Below are positions 32,185 to 38,044 of a DNA stretch of 38,044 nucleotides, piece after piece. This DNA is from an uncultured bacterium (lineage in GTDB: Bacteria; Actinomycetota; Coriobacteriia; Coriobacteriales; Eggerthellaceae): the NCBI GenBank assembly GCA_905214325.1, contig CAJMLT010000013.1, forward strand, positions 1 to 38,044, given 5' to 3'. A program made the translations under genes and the position numbers. Positions within the stretch are counted from its first letter, which is position 1; each line of letters starts with the position of its first letter. The notes under the pieces were generated by a model that had not been told where the DNA came from, did no database searches, and worked only from the letters and a program-made list of their open reading frames with translations.

Positions 32185-32840
32185 TCGCCATCCTCCAATT
32201 CCAAAGCCGCCACAACCCGACGACGAAGATCAATTGTGGCACGGGTGATATCATCTGCAGCGAAAACAGCCGAAACCACCGCCACTCCATCCAACCCCGA
32301 ATGACGCAAGGTGCCTACGGTGTCTCCGTTCAGGCCGCCGATACCCACCACGGGAATATCCACCGCATCACAGATGGCACGCACCTCCTGTAAGCCCACA
32401 TCGGCCGCTTCGGGTTTGGTGCTGGTGCGATAGAGCGCTCCCACCCCCAGGTAATCGGCGCCCTCGCGCTGAGCCCGAAGAGCCTGGTCGACCGTCTGGA
32501 CCGAAACTCCCACTATTTTTTCGGCGCCCAACAACGAACGGGCCTGTGAACATGAGCAATCGCTTTGCCCCACATGAACCCCGTCAGCATCACAGGAAAG
32601 CGCGATATCCAGATGATCGTTCACGATGAAAGGCACGCCATAGCGCAGGCACACGTCACGAAGACTCCGTGCCAAACGCGCTTCTTCGATGGGATCGGCG
32701 TTCTTTTCCCGCAGCTGCAGACAGGTCACCCCCGCCCGAAGAGCCTGATCGACAACCGATTCGAGAGAACGACCCGCAAGCCACAGGCGATCGGTGATGG
32801 CATAGAGCGTCATCGCCCGACGCAGCGCATCCCCATCCAT
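32181..32840 (-). CDS. thiE: Thiamin-phosphate synthase
   Basis: 219 residues, TIM barrel. Joins HMP-diphosphate with thiazole phosphate to thiamin monophosphate. Motifs: LYAITDR at the start, VTCLQLREKN, FIVNDHLDIAL, ADGVHVGQSD, GADYLGVGALYRTSTK and VVGIGGL. ATG 32840 follows the thiM stop without a gap, with GTGGGG as ribosome site; coupled to thiD by ATGA. Confidence 0.95.
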   Translation of the reverse strand: MDGDALRRAMTLYAITDRLWLAGRSLESVVDQALRAGVTCLQLREKNADPIEEARLARSLRDVCLRYGVPFIVNDHLDIALSCDADGVHVGQSDCSCSQARSLLGAEKIVGVSVQTVDQALRAQREGADYLGVGALYRTSTKPEAADVGLQEVRAICDAVDIPVVGIGGLNGDTVGTLRHSGLDGVAVVSAVFAADDITRATIDLRRRVVAALELEDGE

Positions 32841-33683
32841 CTATGCCCCACGAACCGTTTCGTAAGCGATGGATCGAGCCAAGTCCTCGCCGGTGAGATT
32901 GAATAGAGCATCGAGCAGATAGGTGCGATAGGAGCCGTTTCCGTCGAGATCGCCCATACGCGAAGCGGCAATTTGACCGGCAACGCCCATCGCGGCGACA
33001 GCGGCCATGATCGTGATCAGCGTATCGTCGGTGACCGCGGCGAATGCGCCACATAGACAGGAGAGCATACATCCGGCACCGGTGATGCGCCCCTGCATCG
33101 GGGAGCCGTTGAACAGGGCGACGGCACGACTTCCATCGGCGACGATGTCGATAGCACCCGTGATCGCCACCACGCAACCGGACGAGGCGGCAAAGTCGCA
33201 GGCGAAACGAGCTGCCTGCTCGAGGTTTTCACGCGTTACGGCATCATCGGGACAGGCATCGACGCCACGCGTGGTACTCGATCCGTCAGCGAGTGCTTTG
33301 ATCTCACTCATATTGCCGCGTACAACACTCACCTCGAGCTCATCGAGAATACGCCCCGCCGTTTCGGTACGCATGGAAGAGGCGCCCGCCCCTACCGGAT
33401 CGAGCACGATGGGATGATTCAATTCACTTGCCCGACGACCGGCACCGAACATGGCCTCGACCGTCGAATCGCATAGGGTGCCTATATTGATGACCAAGCT
33501 GTTGCATATCGTCGTTATCTCCACGACATCTTTGACCTCGTCGCCCATGATGGGGCTTGCCCCTATGGCCAACAGGGCATTCGCGCAATCATTGATGGTG
33601 ACGTTGTTGGTGATACTGTGAACGATCGGGGTGGTTGCACGCACCTGATCGAGTGATTGTGAAATCTGATGTTCGAGATCCAT
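32841..33683 (-). CDS. thiM: Hydroxyethylthiazole kinase
   Basis: 280 residues. Phosphorylates the salvaged thiazole alcohol. Motifs: VHSITNNVTINDCANALLAIGASPIM at the start, the LDPVGAGAS stretch, VRGNMSEI, VVAITGAID and GAGCMLSCLCGAFA with the conserved Cys. ATG 33683 follows TAAGGAGTAG. It lies 5 bases after thiC. It supplies the thiazole half by salvage. Confidence 0.96.
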   Translation of the reverse strand: MDLEHQISQSLDQVRATTPIVHSITNNVTINDCANALLAIGASPIMGDEVKDVVEITTICNSLVINIGTLCDSTVEAMFGAGRRASELNHPIVLDPVGAGASSMRTETAGRILDELEVSVVRGNMSEIKALADGSSTTRGVDACPDDAVTRENLEQAARFACDFAASSGCVVAITGAIDIVADGSRAVALFNGSPMQGRITGAGCMLSCLCGAFAAVTDDTLITIMAAVAAMGVAGQIAASRMGDLDGNGSYRTYLLDALFNLTGEDLARSIAYETVRGA

Positions 33684-33688
33684 GAGCC

Positions 33689-34987
33689 CTACTCCTTACC
33701 AAGATCTACGGTCAAACCATCCATGATGTTGTTCACCGTGCGCATCGCACACATTTTTCCGCACATGGTGCAGGTCCCCTCCGTCGACGGAGGGGCGCTT
33801 TCGAAATAGCGACGCGGCTTGACCGGGTCGATGGCCAGCTCGAACATCTCTTCCCAATCAACACGGCGGCGGGCATCGCTCATGCGGTTGTCGATATCAC
33901 GTGCGTGGGGAATTCCCTTGGCGATATCGGCGGCGTGCGCGGCGATTTTGGTGGCGACCAGCCCTTCGCGGACGTCATTCACATCGGGCAGACGCAAATG
34001 TTCGGCCGGCGTGCCGTAGCAGAGGAAGTCGGCGCCACTCGCCGCCGCGAGCGCTCCGCCGATGGCGGCGGTGATGTGGTCATATCCGGGCGCGCAATCG
34101 CTCACCAGCGGGCCGAGCACGTAGAAGGGTGCATCATGACAGAGGCGCTTCTGCAGCTTCATGTTCGCCTCTATTTCGTCGAGCGCCATATGACCGGGGC
34201 CTTCGACCATCACCTGCACACCCGCATCCCAGGCACGCTTGGTGAGTTTGCCTATCTCGATAAGCTCGGCGATCTGTGAGGCATCGCTGGCATCGTAGGT
34301 GGAACCGGGGCGCATGGCATCCCCGATACTGATGGTCACATCGTATTCATGGAGAATGGCGAGAACTTCGTCGTAGTATTCATAAAAGGGATTTTCGTTA
34401 CCCGTCGCTTCCATCCAAGCGAAAATAAGGGATCCGCCGCGACTGACGATATTGGTCAGGCGCCCCGTTTCCTTGAAGGAATCGATTACCCGACGGTTCA
34501 TTCCCGCATGTATCGTCACGAAATCCACACCGTCGCGCGCATGAACGCGCACCACTTCCAAGAAATCATCCACCGTAATGTCGATCAGAGGCTTTTCAAG
34601 ATAGCCGATAGCGTCATAGAGGGGGACGGTGCCGATCATGGCGGGAGACATCTCTATCAGCCGACGCCGGAACTGGCGTGTTTTGCCATGGTTGCTCAGG
34701 TCCATAATGCCTTCGGCACCCAGCTCAAGCGCCACGCGCACTTTTGCGAACTCCGCCTCCTCGTCGATAAGATCGCCCGAGATGCCCAAATTGACATTCA
34801 CCTTGGTACGCAAGCCCGAACCCACCCCTTCGGGGTCAAGATTTACGTGATTGATGTTGGCCGGAATGGCGATGGTTCCCTTGGCTACCGCAGCACGGAT
34901 TTCCTCCGGGTCCCGATGTTCTTTCGCGGCAACGGCCTCCATAGCAGGTGTAATGGTGCCGGCACGCGCAGCGTCGATCTGCGTCAT
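33689..34987 (-). CDS. thiC: Phosphomethylpyrimidine synthase
   Basis: 432 residues, non-canonical radical SAM enzyme that turns aminoimidazole ribotide into HMP-phosphate. Short anaerobic-type ThiC: NVNLGISGD, EGIMDLSNHG, GTVPLYDAIG, DFVTIHAGM, SRGGSLIFAWM, EGPGHMALDE and the C-terminal iron-sulfur motif CTMCGKMC (CX2CX3C). ATG 34987 is preceded at 4 bases by GAAGGGAG, which is the conserved 3' end of the TPP riboswitch; an upstream in-frame ATG at 35014 lies inside the riboswitch and is rejected. Confidence 0.96.
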   Translation of the reverse strand: MTQIDAARAGTITPAMEAVAAKEHRDPEEIRAAVAKGTIAIPANINHVNLDPEGVGSGLRTKVNVNLGISGDLIDEEAEFAKVRVALELGAEGIMDLSNHGKTRQFRRRLIEMSPAMIGTVPLYDAIGYLEKPLIDITVDDFLEVVRVHARDGVDFVTIHAGMNRRVIDSFKETGRLTNIVSRGGSLIFAWMEATGNENPFYEYYDEVLAILHEYDVTISIGDAMRPGSTYDASDASQIAELIEIGKLTKRAWDAGVQVMVEGPGHMALDEIEANMKLQKRLCHDAPFYVLGPLVSDCAPGYDHITAAIGGALAAASGADFLCYGTPAEHLRLPDVNDVREGLVATKIAAHAADIAKGIPHARDIDNRMSDARRRVDWEEMFELAIDPVKPRRYFESAPPSTEGTCTMCGKMCAMRTVNNIMDGLTVDLGKE

Positions 34988-34991
34988 AGAT

Positions 34992-35075
34992 CTCCCTTCG
35001 TTGGCATTATCCATATCAGGTTCAGCGGGTCGGAGTCATTACTCCCTCTCAGCCGTTGTCGACGAACAGCTCCCC
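34992..35075 (-). promoter_or_regulatory. TPP riboswitch (THI element)
   Basis: Minus strand, full THI box: GGGGAGC at the 5' side, GGCTGAGAGGG, an ACTCCGACCCGCTGAACCTGA core, then GATAATGCC and CGAAGGGA. The 3' end is itself the thiC ribosome site, 4 bases from the ATG, so thiamin pyrophosphate binding should block translation. It controls the thiC-M-E-D unit. Confidence 0.96.
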
Positions 35076-35089
35076 GTATGTATACGTTC

Positions 35090-35095
35090 ATTCTA
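35090..35095 (-). promoter_or_regulatory. Possible -10 box for the riboswitch transcript
   Basis: Minus-strand TAGAAT lies 15 bases upstream of the riboswitch 5' side. No good -35 is seen at 16-18 bases, so the element is only suggested. Confidence 0.35.
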
Positions 35096-35118
35096 CTCGA
35101 ATGAAGCGGGGGTGAGCG

Positions 35119-35144
35119 AAAAAGAGCGGCAAACGACCATGCCG
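35119..35144 (-). terminator. Possible terminator of thiN
   Basis: Minus-strand CGGCA/TGCCG (35140-35144 and 35127-35131) around an 8-base loop, followed by CTCTTTTT. The stem is only 5 bp, but the T run is good. It would separate thiN from the riboswitch-controlled unit. Confidence 0.45.
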
Positions 35145-35197
35145 GCTGCCTTCGCCATGCACAAGAAAGTCCGCTATGAAACGAAAACGCCTACGAT

Positions 35198-35866
35198 CTA
35201 GAAAACACCATAGTGGGCGCGGGGTAATTCGGACAGGGGGAACAGTACCCACAAAGAACCCTGTTCCAGAGAAATATGCGCCGGCGAAGCAACGAGCTCG
35301 TTGGAGACGCCCCACACGACATGATTGATAACCGTGGCATCGCCAAGAGAGTATTCCAATCCTTCCTCTCTCACACCCGAAGCCACATCGCTGTGGGAAA
35401 GCACCGACAGCGTCCCTCTCGCACCGGTATCGAAGGAGAGACGGGAGAAGGGGCCCGGACCGACAAGGGCGACGATCACCTCTTCATCGGAGACACCCCA
35501 TACCTTCTGACCGCGCCTCGCCGCCTGTACCAGCAGTTGCATGTTACCCAATGTATGATCGAGACGACCGACGAAAGCGTCACAGATCACCACGTCGTCG
35601 AAGGCGTGCTCGAAGGCATAGTTGAGGGCCCAATCCATATCGGTGAAATCCTTATGGGTGTCGAAAGCCGACACGATTCCTTCATCGGGCGTATATCCGA
35701 GAGAGTCGAAATCACCGAAAGCGGCATCGGGGACGAAGCCGAGATCGAGCAGGGTTCCATACCCGCCGTCAACGGCGATAATGACATCGAAATCAAGCGT
35801 ATCCAGCACGAAACGCAGGCCCCTCCCCTCAGAGGGGGCTGCACCTACCAATAAACATCTCGTCAT
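35198..35866 (-). CDS. thiN: Thiamin pyrophosphokinase
   Basis: 222 residues. Transfers pyrophosphate from ATP to thiamin to make TPP. The VDGGYGTLLDLGFVPDAAFGDFDS stretch (split here: VDGGYGTLL, then GDFDS) is the TPK signature, followed by DFTDMDWAL and the LDHTLGN motif of the binding pocket. ATG 35866 follows GGGAGG; 33 codons of open frame above overlap the rnpB promoter side and lack a site. It lies upstream of the thiC riboswitch on the same strand but has its own terminator-like hairpin and no riboswitch of its own. Confidence 0.93.
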   Translation of the reverse strand: MTRCLLVGAAPSEGRGLRFVLDTLDFDVIIAVDGGYGTLLDLGFVPDAAFGDFDSLGYTPDEGIVSAFDTHKDFTDMDWALNYAFEHAFDDVVICDAFVGRLDHTLGNMQLLVQAARRGQKVWGVSDEEVIVALVGPGPFSRLSFDTGARGTLSVLSHSDVASGVREEGLEYSLGDATVINHVVWGVSNELVASPAHISLEQGSLWVLFPLSELPRAHYGVF

Positions 35867-35896
35867 GATACCTCCCCGATCATCTCCACAATTGTT

Positions 35897-35905
35897 TGCT
35901 AGAAT
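35897..35905 (+). promoter_or_regulatory. Extended -10 promoter of rnpB
   Basis: TGCTAGAAT: an extended TGN followed by TAGAAT (35900-35905), 7-8 bases before the rnpB 5' end. No clear -35 is seen, which fits an extended -10 promoter. Confidence 0.6.
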
Positions 35906-35912
35906 AGCACAC

Positions 35913-36244
35913 GGAGTGGGTCGGACAACCGCGCGTGGTTCACGTGAGGAAAGTCCGGGCTTCAAAAGGCAAGATGCCAGCTAACGGCTGGGCGGGGAAA
36001 CCCGACGGACAGTGCCACAGAAAAGAAAACTCCCCCTTAAAGGGAAAAGCTGAAACGGTGCGGTAAGAGCGCACCAGCGCGTCGGCAACGGCGTGGCTTG
36101 GTAAACCCCATCTGAAGCAAGCGCAAATAGGAACGCGATACGGCTGCCTTTCCGTGCGTTCGGGTTGCGTGCTAGAGTTGTGCGGCGACGCGCAATCGAG
36201 ATAAATGGTTGTCGACTACAGAACCCGGCTTACAGACCCACTTA
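35913..36244 (+). ncRNA. rnpB: RNase P RNA, type A
   Basis: Catalytic RNA that trims the 5' end of pre-tRNA. P1 arms AGTGGGTC (35915-35922) and GACCCACT (36235-36242) pair. Conserved core stretches are present: GAGGAAAGTCC with GGGCTTCA, ACAGTGCCACAGAAA, GGTAAGAGCGCACCAGCG, TAAACCCCATCTGAAGCAAG, AATAGG and GATAAATGGTTG with TACAGAACCCGGC. Length about 330 bases; ends are good to within a few bases. It lies head-to-head with thiN. Confidence 0.97.
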
Positions 36245-36261
36245 CCTTCTTTCGCATCCCT

Positions 36262-36291
36262 CACCCCTCAGCCCCGATCGGGCAAGGGGTG
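36262..36291 (+). terminator. Candidate rnpB terminator hairpin
   Basis: Arms CACCCCT/AGGGGTG (36262-36268 and 36285-36291) with an inner GCCC/GGGC pair. Strong stem 18 bases after the rnpB end but no T run follows, so the end may need Rho or processing. Confidence 0.55.
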
Positions 36292-36367
36292 GTGGTGCAA
36301 ACGCAACGAAAACGCACGCACAACCGAAATCATTGAACGATGCCGTCCGTACCATCCGCTTCGCTAC

Positions 36368-36397
36368 ACAAAAAAATCGGCACCCATCGGGTGCCGA
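36368..36397 (-). terminator. Intrinsic terminator of the sepF-yggT-divIVA unit
   Basis: Minus strand: ATCGGCACCC/GGGTGCCGAT (10-bp perfect stem, 36388-36397 and 36375-36384), 3-base loop, then a run of seven T. It lies 29 bases after the divIVA stop. Confidence 0.93.
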
Positions 36398-36425
36398 TCG
36401 GAAATCCGTTTTGAAGCCTTGGACG

Positions 36426-37202
36426 CTAGTCCACCTCATCGAAGGAAAACGAGTCATCGGCATCGCCGTAACCGGAAAGATCCTTGGAAGCCTGAGAGGG
36501 CTTGGGGGTAGCCGGGGCCGATACCACCGGCGACACCGTAGGAGTGGTGTAGGTGGCCGTGGAGGGACTGGGTGTCCATTGGGCAGCCGTCGAAGACGAA
36601 CCGATATCGGATGTCGAAGGCGTGGGAAGTGAGAGATCTTCGGTGATGTCTCCCCCGATTTCGGTAAGGCGCTTGGTGGCGGAACCGATAAACTCCTTCA
36701 GGAGGTCCTGATACTGCTCACGGACCGATTCGCGGCTGGCATTGAGCTCGCTGATACGATCGACGACTTTCTGCTTTTCGACATTCGCCTTATCGAGGAT
36801 GCGCTTGGCCTCCTCTTCGGCATTGACCCGTGTCTGCTCGGCTTCGGTTTTCGCCTTGGAAACAATTTCATCACCGGTGCGCTGTGCGATGATAAGTGCC
36901 TGGGCGATAGCGGAATCTTCGCTTTTGCGCTCCTTCAACCTGTTTTCCAACTCCACGATACGGGCATCTTTCTGCGCCAGGGCAACCGCATCAACGGAGG
37001 GGACGTTTTGCGAAGTGTGGGGAGCTTGCTGCGTATCGCGCTGCGCTTCGGCAAGCTGGGCGCGAAGCTGAGCGATCTCATCGTTCATGGAATCGAGCTC
37101 GGAAGCGACCCGCTCCAAAAAGACATCAACCTCATCGACATCATAGCCCCTACGCTCGATCTTGAAACTCTGGTTTTGAATGTCATTTGAAGTAATTGCC
37201 AT
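36426..37202 (-). CDS. divIVA: DivIVA domain protein
   Basis: 258 residues. Marks negatively curved membrane at poles and septa; in actinobacteria it guides polar growth. The N-terminal lipid-binding motif is present (DIQNQSFKIERRGYDVDEVDVFL), then a long coiled coil (about 30-170, with A/E/R/K heptads), then a proline/Ser/Thr-rich disordered tail and an acidic end. ATG 37202 has AGAGGGG upstream. It follows yggT by 32 bases. Likely phosphorylated in the Ser/Thr tail in analogy to relatives; this is inference. Confidence 0.93.
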   Translation of the reverse strand: MAITSNDIQNQSFKIERRGYDVDEVDVFLERVASELDSMNDEIAQLRAQLAEAQRDTQQAPHTSQNVPSVDAVALAQKDARIVELENRLKERKSEDSAIAQALIIAQRTGDEIVSKAKTEAEQTRVNAEEEAKRILDKANVEKQKVVDRISELNASRESVREQYQDLLKEFIGSATKRLTEIGGDITEDLSLPTPSTSDIGSSSTAAQWTPSPSTATYTTPTVSPVVSAPATPKPSQASKDLSGYGDADDSFSFDEVD

Positions 37203-37234
37203 AATTTTCCCCTCTTAAAACATGGGTTGACTAG

Positions 37235-37492
37235 CTAAAACAGCGATACGAGTAGCCGTACACCCAACTGTAACACAAACAATGCGATGATGGGTGTTAT
37301 GTCCACCATTCCTCCAATAGGAGGAATGAACCTCTTGAACAAATTGAGAAATGGATCACAGATTCTCGCCAACGCGTTGTAGACGTCGCTCAGAATACCT
37401 TCCCCGAAGGGGAACCACGACATCATGACGTAGACGAAAATCAAAAGGCTATAGGTATCGGCAAGAGATACGAGGATAGTGGCGAAGCTCAC
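37235..37492 (-). CDS. YggT family membrane protein
   Basis: 85 residues with two membrane segments (about 5-25 and 60-83). The LARICDPFLNLFKRFIPPIGG stretch between them is the YggT signature (broken here as LARICDPFLN and FKRFIPP). GTG 37492 follows GGGAGG at 8 bases. Between sepF and divIVA, as in many Gram-positives; helps division site or membrane order but no biochemical role is fixed. Confidence 0.92.
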   Translation of the reverse strand: MSFATILVSLADTYSLLIFVYVMMSWFPFGEGILSDVYNALARICDPFLNLFKRFIPPIGGMVDITPIIALFVLQLGVRLLVSLF

Positions 37493-37529
37493 GTGAGATT
37501 CCTCCCTGTTCGTTTTCTAGCGGACATGC

Positions 37530-38044
37530 TTACAGAATTCCCTGCTGATGAAGGCGGTGCTTTTCCTCCAGATTCAACTCGCCGCCACGGGCGACGATGA
37601 ACACCTTCTCGGCCACACATTCGACACGGGCATCGAGAGCGGAGGCAACCCCGAACGAGAAATCGAGAACACGCTTGGAAAGATCGGCATTGGTGACACG
37701 CAGGGACAAGACCACGACATCACCGGCACGCACCGAACGGGCGATACCTTCCACGTCTTGATACCCGATAGGCTTGATCACACTCAATCCGCGTGGAGCG
37801 ACCCGACTGAAGGCCGTGTCGTTGCTTTCATAGGCCGTATAGGGATCCATGGTCGAAGCGGATTCCCCGCCTACGGGCGAAAGAGGCTCCGTCGTAGGAG
37901 TGAACAGCTGATCGAGGCCGGAAACACGTGTCGGAGAGGAAGCACGAGCTGCTGCGTCGGCATGCTCTTTGTAGGGAGAGACGAATTCCCCATAGGAACC
38001 CACCGGCTCGTCGAAGCCCGCCTGACCCTCGCCTACCGGAAGCA
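37530..38044 (-). CDS. sepF: SepF cell-division protein, 5' part beyond window
   Basis: The reading frame is open through the right edge, so the N-terminus is missing; at least 171 residues are visible. SepF binds FtsZ and links it to the membrane. The C-terminal domain shows VIKPIGYQDVEGIA, DVVVLSLRV, the conserved RVLDFSFG (R..DF..G) and KVFIVARGG. The visible N-terminal part is a Ser/Thr/Pro-rich linker. The internal GTG at 38003 is not taken as start because coding frame and linker continue to the edge. Heads the sepF-yggT-divIVA unit. Confidence 0.9.
   Translation of the reverse strand, partial: LPVGEGQAGFDEPVGSYGEFVSPYKEHADAAARASSPTRVSGLDQLFTPTTEPLSPVGGESASTMDPYTAYESNDTAFSRVAPRGLSVIKPIGYQDVEGIARSVRAGDVVVLSLRVTNADLSKRVLDFSFGVASALDARVECVAEKVFIVARGGELNLEEKHRLHQQGIL

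Noticed and set aside
36165..36632. 155-codon plus-strand open frame
   Set aside because: It runs through rnpB, two hairpins and the end of divIVA on the other strand; no family match.

Overview
The window reads as core chromosome of an anaerobic actinobacterium of the class Coriobacteriia (Eggerthella/Slackia/Cryptobacterium-like). This is inferred from gene content and base composition, not from a search: moderate GC, a SepF-YggT-DivIVA division cluster, ThyX instead of ThyA, two-subunit class I fumarase next to malate dehydrogenase, a rubredoxin-flavin reductase protein, an archaeal-looking topoisomerase I, and frequent GTG/TTG starts. I see no integrase, transposase, CRISPR array or prophage.

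Layout. Positions 1-402 hold no gene I can name, but contain an 11-base C tract. comF (+) and a membrane glycosyltransferase (-) converge on a strong shared terminator at 1170-1200. A small cupin gene (+) follows, then a MaoC-type hydratase and tRNA-Thr(UGU) on the minus strand. From about 3.4 to 28.9 kb every gene is on the minus strand. In order of transcription (right to left) these are recN, nfo, fsa, rho, sppA, metG-like, rpmE, a rubredoxin/flavin reductase gene, thyX, yqhQ-like, topA, mdh, fumarase alpha and beta, tmk, holB, a PSP1/RicT gene, pncB, two degV genes, a degenerate 6PGDH-fold dehydrogenase with a His/Cys-rich tail, a radical SAM gene, tRNA-Thr and maoC. Many are joined by ATGA or longer overlaps. 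At 29-31 kb a crotonase gene and cca lie on the plus strand. At 31.4-35.9 kb lies the thiamin block: a TPP riboswitch driving thiC-thiM-thiE-thiD, with thiN just upstream. rnpB (+) lies at 35.9-36.2 kb. The right end holds divIVA, yggT and the 3' part of sepF (-), cut by the window edge.

How the genes work together. Mdh and fumarase interconvert oxaloacetate, malate and fumarate, the arm that feeds fumarate respiration in such anaerobes. tmk-holB-PSP1-pncB join dTTP supply, clamp loading, RNA-turnover control and NAD salvage. The thi genes make HMP-phosphate de novo, but the thiazole half is covered only by salvage (ThiM); no thiG, thiS or thiH is present here.

Most unusual points: an SppA whose GSIG serine is alanine; a MetRS-like protein with altered signature motifs and an inserted segment; a coupled operon of two DegV proteins, a metal-tailed degenerate dehydrogenase and a PflX-type radical SAM enzyme; long disordered tails on L31, Rho and the PSP1 protein; and the archaeal-style TopA.
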